Assembly: GCF_026240095.1 (NCBI RefSeq)
Contig: NZ_JAPIVG010000005.1
Location: 1-64,000, forward strand
Source: Pedobacter sandarakinus
Lineage (GTDB): Bacteria > Bacteroidota > Bacteroidia > Sphingobacteriales > Sphingobacteriaceae
Length of the DNA: 64,000 nt
Direction of reading: 5' to 3'
Position numbers and translations under genes: made by a program. This document shows, piece by piece, positions 52,483-62,353 of the stretch (positions are counted from its first letter, which is position 1; every line of letters begins with the position of its first letter). The notes under the pieces were generated by a model. It made no database searches and was not told the DNA's origin. It saw nothing but the letters and a program-made list of their open reading frames with translations.

Positions 52483-52959
52483 ATGACGGGCATAAAAAAA
52501 ACCTTTCTTGGGCTATTAGTTATCTTCATGCTTATGCAGATCTTACAGCCTGCACGCAATAAAAGCGCGCAGGCTATGCCTCAGGATATATCCACACTTG
52601 TTCCTATGCCTGATGATGTGCAGGGGATACTTAAAAAATCATGTTATGACTGTCACAGCAACAACACGGAATATCCATGGTATGCCTATGTTCAGCCGCT
52701 TCACTGGTACCTTAACAGTCACATACGATCGGGAAAAGAGGAGCTGAACTTTAATGAATTTGCCGGCTATACCTTGCGGAGGCGTCAGAACAAACTGCGG
52801 GCCATAGAAAATAGCTTAAAAGATGGTACAATGCCGCTTTCCTCTTATAGCCTGATCCACAGAAATGCAATATTAGATCCAAGGGAAAAGTCGATACTCA
52901 TAAAGTGGGTACAGAATTCAAGGGATAGTTTGAACAGAAAGAATCTCACTGCTCTTTAA
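52483..52959 (+). CDS. Haem-binding domain protein (single CxxCH)
   Basis: The 158-residue protein has an N-terminal hydrophobic segment, then SCYDCHSNNTEYPWYAYVQP with one CxxCH, followed by HWYLNSHIRSGKEELNFNEF. This is the Haem_bd family common beside copper genes in Bacteroidota. It probably is a periplasmic single-haem protein anchored by its N-terminal helix. It is 12 bases upstream of the multicopper oxidase. Confidence 0.9.
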   Translation: MTGIKKTFLGLLVIFMLMQILQPARNKSAQAMPQDISTLVPMPDDVQGILKKSCYDCHSNNTEYPWYAYVQPLHWYLNSHIRSGKEELNFNEFAGYTLRRRQNKLRAIENSLKDGTMPLSSYSLIHRNAILDPREKSILIKWVQNSRDSLNRKNLTAL

Positions 52960-52971
52960 ATTAACAAAGAA

Positions 52972-55755
52972 ATGAAAAATATATTAACAGTCTTTTTATT
53001 GATAATTTATTCTGTGGTTTCCGCCCAGGATATGAAGGGAATGAAAACGGACAAGAACGGCAGTGCTGGTCAGTCCAGGGTAATCTATACCTGTGTGATG
53101 CACCCGGAAATACAATCGGAAAAACCCGGTAACTGTCCAAAGTGCGGAATGAAGCTTATCCTGCAGAAAGGTAAAGTGGATAAGGCAAAGACAGCTGATC
53201 CGGGCAAAAAGAAGCAAGGTACAAAAAAGGGAGCTATGGAAGGCATGAAAATGCTGGCAGAAAAATTGGAAAGTAAGCCAAAAGAGGAATCAGTAACCTA
53301 TACCTGCCCAATGCACCCTGAGATCCATGACTCCAAACCTGGCAACTGTCCCAAATGCGGGATGAAGCTAATCAGGGAAAAGCCCAGGTCAGCGCCTGAA
53401 CAGAATGGGGGAACAAAGGAAAGTTCCAAAAAGAGTGAGGATATGGGGGATATGGCGGGCATGGCAATGGATGATAACAGTTCTGACATGGAAAATATCA
53501 AAACTGCAAAGGCCAATTTGGGCCCGATTAAGACCGTTGCGAATAAATTTCCACCACGTACCGTGCGTTATGATCTTTACATAGCCGATACAACGGTAAA
53601 TTATGGGAGAAAATCAAAGCGGGCAATTGCGGTAAACGGTCAGATCCCCATGCCCACACTGACCTTTACGCAGGGCGATACCGCCCTGATCTACGTGCAC
53701 AATAATCTCGACGAGGAAACCGCGCTGCACTGGCACGGACTTTTTCTTCCGAACAAGATGGATGGTGTTCCTTTTCTGACCCAAATGCCGATCAAACCGC
53801 ACACTACCTACATCTATAAGTTTCCCATCGTCCAACATGGAACGCACTGGTACCACAGCCACAGCGGCCTTCAGGAACAGATAGGTATGTATGGGGCATT
53901 TATCATGAACAAACGTACGGAGTGGGATATTCCAACCCTTCCAGTAGTCATTAGCGAATGGACAGATATGAAGCCCGAGGAGGTTCATAGAAGCCTGAAA
54001 AATGCCAACGACTGGTTTGCCATCAAAAAAGGGACTACCCAGAGTTATGCAGAAGCGATCAGGACCGGACATTTTAAAACAAAGGTAGCCAATGAATGGA
54101 AGCGCATGAATGCCATGGATGTGAGCGATGTTTATTATGAAGCCTTTCTCATCAATGGGAAAAATCAGAACGAACAGCCGCAGTTCAAGGCTGGGGACAA
54201 GGTAAGGCTGCGTATTGCAAACGGTGGAGCCTCAGATTATTTCTGGCTTAAATATGCAGGGGGCAAGATTACCGTTGTCGCTACCGATGGAAATGATGTG
54301 GAGCCTGTAGAGGTCGACAGGCTGATTATAGCGGTTTCCGAAACCTATGATGTAGTGGTCACGATTCCGGAAAATAAGAGCTATGAATTTTTGGTCACTC
54401 CTGAAGACCGTACGGGATCAGCATCACTATGGCTGGGCAAGGGAGAAAAGGTCCATGCAGAGAAAATGCCCAAACTGAAGTATTTTGCCGGAATGAAAAT
54501 GATGAACGATATGATGGATATGAGCGGCAATATGGTACAGATGGAAGGCATGAAGATGCAGAACCAGATCATGGATATGAATACGGTGATGTACCCGGAG
54601 GTAACCGGTGAAGAAAATTCAAAAACAGAGAAAAAAATGAAGGGGATGCCTGGTATGCAGATGTCTGGTGACAAGAGCATGGCAGGGATGAATATGGAGG
54701 CAGAAACCGCCGATATCGTTACTCTGAACTATAATATGCTTCGAGATCCAAAGAAAACAACCCTGCCAAAAGGCCCATGGAAGGAACTTAAGTTTGACCT
54801 TACAGGAAATATGAACCGTTACGTCTGGACGCTGGATAACAAAACCGTTTCTGAAAGCGATAAGATACTGATAAAAAAGGGCGAAAATGTTAGGATAATC
54901 CTTTACAACAACAGTATGATGCGCCATCCTATGCACCTTCATGGCCATGACTTCAGGGTAATTAACCGGCAGGGAGAATATGCCCCGATGAAGAACATTA
55001 TCGACATCATGCCCATGGAGCGGGATACCCTTGAATTTGCAGCAACAGAGCCAGGAGGCGACTGGTTCTTCCACTGCCATATTCTCTATCACATGATGAG
55101 CGGTATGGGAAGGGTATTCAGTTATGAGAATTCTCCGCCTAATCCCGAAATCCCGGACCCCAAGCTGGCACAGCGAAAACTTTTCAGTGATGACAGGGTA
55201 TTTCATCCAATGGCACGCATCGGAATCGAAACCAATGGCAGCGACGGAGAGATTATGCTCGCCAATACCCGTTACCGCTTTACCACTGAATGGCGGATTG
55301 GGTTTGACAAGGAAATGGGCTATGAAAGTGAAAGTCATTTTGGAAGATATATCGGGAGAAACCAATGGCTATTGCCCTATATCGGATGGGATTTTAGAAA
55401 AAGAACGGTTGATCCCTTGGACAAGAATGTTTTCGGGCAATCACTTTCGCCGGGAAACAATCTTTTCGGGCAGGGAAATACCAAAAATTTCAGGCAGGTA
55501 TTTCATTTGGGAGTTCAATATACCCTACCACTGCTGATCGTTGCAGATGCTTCCCTCGATCACAAGGGGAATGTCAGGTTTCAGCTGATGAGGGAAGATA
55601 TCCCCGTTTCCAAAAGACTGCGCTTCCAGTTTATGGTCAATACCGATAAGGAATATATGGCCGGATTCAGGTACATCGTTACTAAGTATTTTGGGCTTTC
55701 AACACATTATGACAGTGATATGGGCTATGGCGCCGGATTGACATTAAGCTATTAA
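52972..55755 (+). CDS. CopA-like multicopper oxidase with two metal-binding domains and a CopB-like C-terminus
   Basis: The 927-residue protein has a signal peptide ending SAQD. Two heavy-metal-binding domains (CVMHPEIQSEKPGNCPKCGM near 41-60 and CPMHPEIHDSKPGNCPKCGM near 110-129) precede the oxidase. Copper sites are HWHGLFL and HWYHSHSGLQEQ in the first cupredoxin, and HPMHLHGHDF with DWFFHCHILYHMMSGMG in the last. A Met-rich loop (about 505-580) is as in CopA/CueO. The last ~190 residues (from about 735) resemble the outer membrane copper protein CopB (SHFGRYIGRNQWLLPYIGWD, FGLSTHYDSDMGYGAGL). The protein joins CopA and CopB in one chain. Probable role: periplasmic Cu(I) oxidation and sequestration. 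Confidence 0.92.
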   Translation: MKNILTVFLLIIYSVVSAQDMKGMKTDKNGSAGQSRVIYTCVMHPEIQSEKPGNCPKCGMKLILQKGKVDKAKTADPGKKKQGTKKGAMEGMKMLAEKLESKPKEESVTYTCPMHPEIHDSKPGNCPKCGMKLIREKPRSAPEQNGGTKESSKKSEDMGDMAGMAMDDNSSDMENIKTAKANLGPIKTVANKFPPRTVRYDLYIADTTVNYGRKSKRAIAVNGQIPMPTLTFTQGDTALIYVHNNLDEETALHWHGLFLPNKMDGVPFLTQMPIKPHTTYIYKFPIVQHGTHWYHSHSGLQEQIGMYGAFIMNKRTEWDIPTLPVVISEWTDMKPEEVHRSLKNANDWFAIKKGTTQSYAEAIRTGHFKTKVANEWKRMNAMDVSDVYYEAFLINGKNQNEQPQFKAGDKVRLRIANGGASDYFWLKYAGGKITVVATDGNDVEPVEVDRLIIAVSETYDVVVTIPENKSYEFLVTPEDRTGSASLWLGKGEKVHAEKMPKLKYFAGMKMMNDMMDMSGNMVQMEGMKMQNQIMDMNTVMYPEVTGEENSKTEKKMKGMPGMQMSGDKSMAGMNMEAETADIVTLNYNMLRDPKKTTLPKGPWKELKFDLTGNMNRYVWTLDNKTVSESDKILIKKGENVRIILYNNSMMRHPMHLHGHDFRVINRQGEYAPMKNIIDIMPMERDTLEFAATEPGGDWFFHCHILYHMMSGMGRVFSYENSPPNPEIPDPKLAQRKLFSDDRVFHPMARIGIETNGSDGEIMLANTRYRFTTEWRIGFDKEMGYESESHFGRYIGRNQWLLPYIGWDFRKRTVDPLDKNVFGQSLSPGNNLFGQGNTKNFRQVFHLGVQYTLPLLIVADASLDHKGNVRFQLMREDIPVSKRLRFQFMVNTDKEYMAGFRYIVTKYFGLSTHYDSDMGYGAGLTLSY

Positions 55756-55767
55756 CAAATCAAAAAC

Positions 55768-58305
55768 ATGGAACACACCTATAAAATAACCGGAATGAGC
55801 TGTCAGGGCTGCCGGAGCAAAGTCGAAAATGTGCTGAATGCGATTGATGGCGTTTCTGCACAGGTGACCCTTGAACCTGCTGAAGCCGTCATAACTATGC
55901 AAGAACATATCCCGACGGAAAAGCTGCAGGAGGCTCTTTCTGCCGCCGGACATTACGGTATTGAAATGGCAGTTCAGGGAAAACATGTTCTAAAATCTTC
56001 AGAACATCCTAATCATGATCATTCAACCCATGAGCAAAGTCCCAAGGTTGAAAATGATGATAAAAATGAAGCGGGAGGCCTGTTTTATTGTCCTATGCAC
56101 TGTCAAGGTCAGAAGACTTATGATAAGCCAGGTCATTGCCCTGTATGCGGGATGGACCTGGTAAAACAGCCTGCCAAGAAACAGGCATCTCAATTTACCT
56201 GCCCCATGCATCCCGAGATTATCAGGGACAAACCAGGATCATGTCCGCTCTGCGGAATGGACCTGGTACCTACAGGGACAAACCTTGAAGAAGAAGATAA
56301 AACTTATGAAACCCTGCTCAAAAAGTTCAAGATTGCAGCAGGTTTTACCATACCCATTTTTGTTATTGCCATGACGGAAATGATTCCCAGCAATCCTTTG
56401 TTTGATCTAATGGAACTTAAATACTGGAACTGGGTTCAGTTTTTTCTTTCTATTCCGGTGGTCTTTTATGCAACCTGGATGTTCTTTCAGCGTGCATGGC
56501 AATCCATCATTACCTGGAAACTGAACATGTTTACACTGATTGGGATTGGTGCCGGGGTATCCTGGGGCTTCAGTATTGTCGCCCTTCTATTCCCCGGAGT
56601 TTTTCCTGATCAGTTTAAAACACATCACGGCACCGTTTTCGTTTATTTTGAGGCGGCAACCGTGATTCTTACGCTGGTACTGCTCGGTCAGCTTTTGGAA
56701 GCCCGGGCGCATGGCAAAACCAACAGCGCCATTAAGGAGCTGTTGAAGCTGGCACCTAATTCAGCAACAAAAGTGGTCGGGGATAAGGAAATATCAGTAT
56801 CTATTGATGATATTCAGAAAGGAGATCTGCTGAGGGTAAAGCCTGGTGAAAAAATTCCGGTGGATGGTAGTATTAAGAACGGGGAAGCTGTAATTGATGA
56901 ATCCATGATCACAGGAGAACCCCTTCCTGTTGAGAAAAAGATAGGGGATAAAATCAGTTCAGGAACCATCAATGGTAAAAAGACCTTTGTCATGCTTGCC
57001 GAAAAGGTAGGCTCAGAAACACTGCTTTCTCAGATCATCGAAATGGTCAATTCCGCCAGCCGCTCAAAAGCGCCCATCCAAAAGATGGCCGATAAAATTT
57101 CAGGTTATTTCGTGCCTGTTGTGGTATTGATTTCTATTGTAACGTTCGTGGTATGGGCAGTATACGGCCCCGATCCGGCCTATGTTTATGCTTTTGTAAA
57201 TGCAATCGCGGTATTGATTATTGCATGCCCATGTGCGCTAGGCCTGGCTACCCCAATGTCGGTAATGGTGGGAGTAGGGAAGGGCGCTCAGTCTGGTATA
57301 CTGATCAAAAATGCGGAATCTCTTGAGAAAATGAATGCTATTGATGTAGTGGTCATCGATAAAACTGGTACGGTTACAGAGGGAAAGCCCTCGGTTGAAA
57401 GTGTGGTTAGCGTAGATAAGGGCTTTACCGAAAAACAGATCCTGGAGAAAATTGTGGCTTTGAACAGCAGCAGCGAACATCCATTGGCACAGGCAACTTT
57501 GCGTTATGGGGAGGAAAACGAAATATCCGTTAAGGCTATATCCGACTTTGAGGCCGTTACCGGGAAGGGCGTAACAGGCAGTCTGAATGGGGAAAGACTG
57601 GCTTTGGGGAACCAAAAACTGATGGAGCATGTTAAAGCGGCGATTGATCCTAGTCTGTCCGAGCAGGTTAGTGCCGCTCAAAGGCAGGGCAAGACGGTTT
57701 CTTATTTGGCCGTTGGAAATAAAGCAGTGGGGTTTGTTGTGATTTCGGATAAGATCAAGCATTCCAGCACAGCTGCTATTCTAAAGCTCCAGCAGGAAGG
57801 CATCAAGGTAATCATGTTTACCGGAGACAATGAGGATACAGCGAGGGCAGTAAGCGCAACTTTAAATCTGGATGGGTTCAAAGCTCAGATGTTGCCTGAA
57901 GATAAGCTGAATGAAATAAAAAAACTACAGGCCGAAGGCAAAAAGGTAGCCATGGCAGGTGACGGCATCAATGATGCCCCTGCACTTTCCCAGGCTGATA
58001 TCGGGATTGCCATGGGCACGGGAACAGACGTTGCTATCCAGAGTGCCTCGATTACATTGGTGAAGGGGGATTTAAACGGGATCGCAAAAGCAAGGTTGTT
58101 GAGCCATAAAGTAATGGGCAATATCAAAGGAAACCTGTTTTTTGCCCTGGGATACAATGTATTGGGGATTCCGATAGCGGCTGGTATTTTATATCCGTTT
58201 TTTGGAGTTTTACTTTCTCCCATGATAGCTGCACTCGCGATGAGTTTTAGCTCGGTTTCCGTTATTTTGAATTCCCTGAGATTGAGAAATGCCAAAATCG
58301 ACTGA
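55768..58305 (+). CDS. CPx-type copper/heavy-metal translocating P1B ATPase
   Basis: The 845-residue protein has an HMA domain ([11 protein letters not shown], residues 8-18) and two heavy-metal-binding modules ([19 protein letters not shown] then [25 protein letters not shown]). The pump follows: [12 protein letters not shown] in the metal-binding helix (about residue 486), DKTGTVTEG with the phosphorylated Asp at about 531, SSEHPLAQA, and [20 protein letters not shown]. It exports Cu(I) or a similar metal to the periplasm, where the oxidase and the DUF3347 proteins act. It is 12 bases downstream of the oxidase gene. The 3' end overlaps a broken phosphodiesterase frame. Confidence 0.95.
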   Translation: MEHTYKITGMSCQGCRSKVENVLNAIDGVSAQVTLEPAEAVITMQEHIPTEKLQEALSAAGHYGIEMAVQGKHVLKSSEHPNHDHSTHEQSPKVENDDKNEAGGLFYCPMHCQGQKTYDKPGHCPVCGMDLVKQPAKKQASQFTCPMHPEIIRDKPGSCPLCGMDLVPTGTNLEEEDKTYETLLKKFKIAAGFTIPIFVIAMTEMIPSNPLFDLMELKYWNWVQFFLSIPVVFYATWMFFQRAWQSIITWKLNMFTLIGIGAGVSWGFSIVALLFPGVFPDQFKTHHGTVFVYFEAATVILTLVLLGQLLEARAHGKTNSAIKELLKLAPNSATKVVGDKEISVSIDDIQKGDLLRVKPGEKIPVDGSIKNGEAVIDESMITGEPLPVEKKIGDKISSGTINGKKTFVMLAEKVGSETLLSQIIEMVNSASRSKAPIQKMADKISGYFVPVVVLISIVTFVVWAVYGPDPAYVYAFVNAIAVLIIACPCALGLATPMSVMVGVGKGAQSGILIKNAESLEKMNAIDVVVIDKTGTVTEGKPSVESVVSVDKGFTEKQILEKIVALNSSSEHPLAQATLRYGEENEISVKAISDFEAVTGKGVTGSLNGERLALGNQKLMEHVKAAIDPSLSEQVSAAQRQGKTVSYLAVGNKAVGFVVISDKIKHSSTAAILKLQQEGIKVIMFTGDNEDTARAVSATLNLDGFKAQMLPEDKLNEIKKLQAEGKKVAMAGDGINDAPALSQADIGIAMGTGTDVAIQSASITLVKGDLNGIAKARLLSHKVMGNIKGNLFFALGYNVLGIPIAAGILYPFFGVLLSPMIAALAMSFSSVSVILNSLRLRNAKID

Positions 58306-58824
58306 TATTTTTTTAGTAGAGGAAAAAGGCAGATGCTGTTACCGATGGCCGTTGCGTGAGGATAACAGGGGATATTTGAAAACGCTTCCGGCGCATATCA
58401 GGTTAGAATATAAACTGAGCGGTGAAAAACTAAATCTTGTTTTCGCGCACGGCAGTACCAGTAGTATAGATGAATACATACTGATAGACACAGATGCAGA
58501 CTATGTTTTGGAAATGCTTAAAGAAGCTGATGCAGATCTGCTTTTTGTGGTGCACTTCCACAAGCCGTATCACAGAATTTGGAAACCCCATATTGAAAGT
58601 TCAAACATGTGATCAACCTGGGATCCCTCGGAAAGCCTAACGACGGTGACCCAAGGGGTTGTTACCTTATGTTCACTTAAATGCAGGCTGTTCTACAACC
58701 GATGCAAATAGTATTGAAATTGAATTCAAGCGTGTCGAGCACGACGTGGAAGCATCCCCCACAGCTATCATAAACAGTCCCCCTGTCCGGTGAGTTTGCT
58801 GATGCCTTGAAGCTTGCGAAATAA
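58289..58824 (+). pseudogene. 5'-truncated, multiply frameshifted metallophosphoesterase
   Basis: The open frame 58289-58612 carries the middle of a calcineurin-like phosphoesterase: LREDNRGYLKTLPAHIRLEY, FAHGSTSSIDEYI, and HFHKPYHRI in place of GHTHKPYH. Homology then continues in another frame from about 58606 (INLGSLGKPNDGDPRGCYLM). After a stop it resumes in a third frame (SIEIEFKRVEHDVEASP). A run of C at about 58780 shifts the frame again to reach GEFADALKLAK and TAA at 58824. The N-terminal metal-binding part is missing. The break at the end of the ATPase gene suggests an insertion or deletion junction. Confidence 0.8.
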
Positions 58825-58948
58825 CCCCAATCAATTGGACAGTCAAATTTGAGGGTGCCAGGCTCTTATTCTTCATTTACAGATCTTGCAATCTATTATA
58901 TCACATAACAACAACACAGAGTATTAGTAAATTTTATACTTTTACACC

Positions 58949-59269
58949 GTGAAATTCATTGCCCTGGTTTTATCTCTCATCGTATATACGCTAACCGCGG
59001 TACCATGCTGCGCTTTAGCGCGAGAAGATAGCCATGTACTGAAAACCGATAAAGCGGAAAAACATGCTTGCAGTGAACATAACGATAATTGTTGCAAAGG
59101 CTGTTCACCGTTTTATGTCTGTGGTACCTGTATCGGCTTTACCATCACTACACGGACAACGATCGTTTTTGCGGCCCAGCTTTTACCTGTACAGCATAAT
59201 ACGGCTTACATCCCACTTCAGCTACAGGCCATTTCAATTTCTATCTGGCAGCCGCCCAAACTTTCGTAG
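58949..59269 (+). CDS. Small secreted Cys-rich protein ending WQPPKLS (copy 1; DUF6660-like)
   Basis: The 106-residue protein starts at GTG 58949. It has a signal peptide (MKFIALVLSLIVYTLTAVPC), several Cys (CSEHNDNCCKGCSPFYVCGTC) and a C-terminus ending SIWQPPKLS. The paralogue at 61923-62249 ends SVWQPPKLS. The DUF6660 label is from memory of similar Bacteroidota proteins. It directly precedes a TonB receptor. Likely a periplasmic metal-binding protein. Confidence 0.72.
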   Translation: MKFIALVLSLIVYTLTAVPCCALAREDSHVLKTDKAEKHACSEHNDNCCKGCSPFYVCGTCIGFTITTRTTIVFAAQLLPVQHNTAYIPLQLQAISISIWQPPKLS

Positions 59270-59328
59270 TTTATTTTTCCCTCGTCCTAACCGGACATAT
59301 TTATCGAAATCATTATTTAAAGATCATT

Positions 59329-61509
59329 ATGAAAAGAACGATTGTGGTTTTGGCTATACTGTTGTTTACAGTTACCGCCTTTGCCCAAAATAGATATAAA
59401 GCCGTCATCAAAGACGCAAAGACAAACCAAGTACTTCCAGGAGCTACGTTAAAAGTTCTTGGAACGACCATTGGCGCTAAATCAGATAGTGCAGGTAATG
59501 CAAGTATTAATGGTATACCCTCAGGTAAACAGATCATTCAGTTTAGTTATGTAGGCTATCAGACCAAAACTGATACGCTGACCTTTCCCCTTGCTGAAAC
59601 TAACGTTTTGACTATTTTACTTACTGCAGCTGGAGAAGACGAGGACTTGGAGGATGTAGTGATCTCAGCTACAAGGAGCAGCCGTACCATTGATAATATT
59701 CCTACACGGGTTGAGGTCATCGCCGGGGAAGAACTGGACGAAAAAGGTAATATGAAACCTGGCGACATCCGCATGATGCTGGCAGAAAGCACAGGCATCC
59801 AGACCCAGCAGACTTCTGCGACCAGCGGAAATTCCAGTATCCGCATACAGGGACTGGACGGAAAATATACCCAGATCATTAGGGACGGTTTTCCATTATA
59901 CTCTGGTTTCTCGGGTGGATTGGGCCTGCTTCAGATTGCCCCATTGGATTTGCAGCAGGTAGAGGTGATCAAAGGTTCATCGTCCACCCTTTACGGAGGT
60001 GGAGCAATTGCTGGACTGGTGAACCTGGTTTCTAAAAAACCGACTGAAGCGCGTCAGCTTAATTTCCTTTTAAACGGTACTTCTGCTTTGGGACTGGATG
60101 CCAGTGGTTTTTATGGACAGAAATTTGATAAAATAGGTATCACGGTTTATGGTGCATACAACAAAGGGACTGCCTATGATCCTTCTGATATTGGCTTAAC
60201 CGCTATCCCCAAGTTTGACCGTTTCACCCTGAACCCCAAACTATATTTTTATTTCAATGATGCGACTACGCTTTTGGCCGGAATCAACGCCACAACTGAA
60301 AAACGGATTGGCGGCGACCTGGAATATGTGAAGGGAAATGGCAGTGCTGCCCATTCTTATTTTGAGGAGAATAAAACCGGGCGTTACAGCTCTCAGGTTG
60401 AGTTGGATCATAGACTGAGCGAAAAGGAAAAGCTTGTTATCCGCAATTCGGTGAGCTATTACGACCGGAGTATTGGGTTGCCAAATTACCTTTTTTCAGG
60501 CGTTCAAGTGTCAACCTACAGTGAGGCCAATTATAGCCGTAACGGAGAAAAAGCAGACTGGGTGTTGGGGGTGAACTTTTTGACCGACAATTTTAAGGAA
60601 GACCAGAACAGTGACAATGCACTCAGAAGTTACAATTATAATACCATTGGGGCATTTGCACAGAACACCTGGAACATATCTAAAAAAATTAGTCTTGAAT
60701 CAGGAGTAAGGGGAGATTACCACAATGAATACGGATTTTTCTTCTTACCAAGAATTTCCGGATTGTGGAAGATCAATGAACATTTTTCTACCCGATTAGG
60801 CGGTGGTCTGGGTTATAAGGCACCAACTGTATTTACCGAAGATGCTGAGCGGATCCAGTTCAGAAATGTAGCGCCTTTAGATGTGGCCAATACAAAGGCG
60901 GAACGCTCTTATGGCGCCAACTATGATGTTAACTATCGCACCTCATTGTTTGACGGAGCGGTTGGATTCAGCATCAATCAGATGTTTTTTTATACCCGTA
61001 TCAATAACCCGATATTGCTGACTGCTGCTAATGGAGCCAACCTGACCTATGTTCAGCCTAAAGGTAATTTAGATACCAGGGGAATGGAAACAAATGCCAA
61101 AGTAACCTACGGTGATTTTAAACTTTTCATCGGTTATACATTAGCGGATGTGAACCAGCATACAGGAGGCACCAGCACAAATTATCCGCTGGTTTCAAAG
61201 CACAGGGTAAATAATGTATTGATGTATGAGCTTGAAGATAAATGGAAGATCGGTGCCGAAGCATACTATTTCAGCAAACAGAAGTTAAACGATGGTGCCA
61301 CTGGTAAAAGCTATTGGACAGCTGGTCTGATGGCAGAAAAGCTTTGGGAACGGTTTTCAATTTTTGTGAATTTTGAGAATTTAACGGACACTAGGCAGAC
61401 CAGCTTTGATTCGATCTATACAGGTAGCATTACTAGCCCTGTTTTCAGGGACATCTATGCGCCTGTAGATGGGTTTGTAGTAAACGGAGGGATAAAATTC
61501 AAACTTTAA
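59329..61509 (+). CDS. TonB-dependent receptor (CarboxypepD_reg-like plus plug and barrel)
   Basis: The 726-residue protein has a signal peptide ending AFAQN. A carboxypeptidase-regulatory-like domain (about 22-105; ATLKVLGTTIGAKSDSAGNA) precedes the plug (IDNIPTRVEVIAGEELDEKG, SIRIQGLDGKYTQIIRDGFP, VEVIKGSSSTLYGGGAIAG) and the 22-strand barrel, closing with VVNGGIKFKL. No SusD partner is present, so it is an iron/metal-chelate or cofactor receptor type rather than a glycan SusCD pair. Placed between two small Cys-rich genes in a copper block, it may move a metal or chelate (inference). Confidence 0.93.
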   Translation: MKRTIVVLAILLFTVTAFAQNRYKAVIKDAKTNQVLPGATLKVLGTTIGAKSDSAGNASINGIPSGKQIIQFSYVGYQTKTDTLTFPLAETNVLTILLTAAGEDEDLEDVVISATRSSRTIDNIPTRVEVIAGEELDEKGNMKPGDIRMMLAESTGIQTQQTSATSGNSSIRIQGLDGKYTQIIRDGFPLYSGFSGGLGLLQIAPLDLQQVEVIKGSSSTLYGGGAIAGLVNLVSKKPTEARQLNFLLNGTSALGLDASGFYGQKFDKIGITVYGAYNKGTAYDPSDIGLTAIPKFDRFTLNPKLYFYFNDATTLLAGINATTEKRIGGDLEYVKGNGSAAHSYFEENKTGRYSSQVELDHRLSEKEKLVIRNSVSYYDRSIGLPNYLFSGVQVSTYSEANYSRNGEKADWVLGVNFLTDNFKEDQNSDNALRSYNYNTIGAFAQNTWNISKKISLESGVRGDYHNEYGFFFLPRISGLWKINEHFSTRLGGGLGYKAPTVFTEDAERIQFRNVAPLDVANTKAERSYGANYDVNYRTSLFDGAVGFSINQMFFYTRINNPILLTAANGANLTYVQPKGNLDTRGMETNAKVTYGDFKLFIGYTLADVNQHTGGTSTNYPLVSKHRVNNVLMYELEDKWKIGAEAYYFSKQKLNDGATGKSYWTAGLMAEKLWERFSIFVNFENLTDTRQTSFDSIYTGSITSPVFRDIYAPVDGFVVNGGIKFKL

Positions 61510-61887
61510 ACCTGTAGTAATCGACTTTTCTGGGTAGTGGATTCACATTTTAGCCGGGCCAGGGATTTGATGGCCAAAAAATCCCTGGCTGGCTGAATAA
61601 TTGAAGCTTTCGGTGCGGTTAAAAGACATTTCCCATCAGAAGAGTCTATGCTGGCCGATAAGGTCTGTTAGTGGAAGATTCAGGCTTACCTCTGGACTTA
61701 TCTCATCAATAAATGAAAACTTCCTTCCCTTTTTACCCAGATTATATGAAGTTTTTTGATTTGGGCAAAGAAGGTTTCCGTTTGGTTGTTCAAGTGGTGG
61801 AACTTTTGAATGATGGGTGAAAACCTATAGGCTATGATTATTTTAATAAAAAAGTATTAAATTTTTTCAAACCAGGACTAAAAAAAA
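61510..61887. other. Intergenic region with a long imperfect hairpin
   Basis: A hairpin with GCCAGGGATTT (61558-61568) pairing to AAATCCCTGGC (61579-61589) and an outer AGCC/GGCT (61552-61555, 61591-61594) lies 42 bases after the receptor stop. It has no T-run, so terminator function is uncertain. The rest has no credible gene. A short open stretch on the minus strand (about 61650-61760) has no start codon. Confidence 0.5.
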
Positions 61888-61914
61888 TTGTTCTTAAATA
61901 AGTTTATATATTTG
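61888..61914 (+). promoter_or_regulatory. Likely promoter of the second small Cys-rich gene and cusA
   Basis: TATATTTG at 61907-61914 fits TAnnTTTG, with TTG at 61888-61890 and a 16-base gap, slightly shorter than the usual 19. The predicted start lies just before the gene at 61923. Confidence 0.5.
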
Positions 61915-61922
61915 GTAAAATT

Positions 61923-62249
61923 TTGAAAGTGAAAATATCCAGTTTGTTTCTCTGCTTCATTATCGTAATACTCAGCTGCATTCCATGCGCTGACGTATTG
62001 GCTATGGGTAAGTTGCATGGTGGACCATTAACTGAAAAAAGCATAACAACCCATTCTACAGAAAAAGAACGCAGTGATTTCTGTTCACCGTTCTGCGTTT
62101 GTTCCTGCTGTAATACCACTTCTGAAGTTATTTCTTCAACACCTCTTGTGGTAATCTCAAAACCAATAAGCTCAGAATATAATGAAGCTTACATGGGTGA
62201 GGTTATCTCTTTACCATTATCTGTTTGGCAGCCGCCTAAATTAAGTTAA
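61923..62249 (+). CDS. Small secreted Cys-rich protein ending WQPPKLS (copy 2; DUF6660-like)
   Basis: The protein is about 106-108 residues, from TTG 61923 or, more likely, GTG 61929. It has a signal peptide (KISSLFLCFIIVILSCIPC), Cys-rich FCSPFCVCSCCN and ends LSVWQPPKLS. It is homologous to 58949-59269 in layout and tail. It directly precedes the CusA-like pump by 104 bases. Both copies sit just upstream of an outer or inner membrane transport gene, suggesting a small chaperone or sensor for that system (inference). Confidence 0.72.
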   Translation: MKVKISSLFLCFIIVILSCIPCADVLAMGKLHGGPLTEKSITTHSTEKERSDFCSPFCVCSCCNTTSEVISSTPLVVISKPISSEYNEAYMGEVISLPLSVWQPPKLS

Positions 62250-62353
62250 AAATCGATCTTCATTTCGATGCTATGTTTTTGCCCGTATAATCCATACGAG
62301 GCTACGCTGTGCATTGATCTGGTTTTTTTATTTTTTACTTAATTAAACAAATA

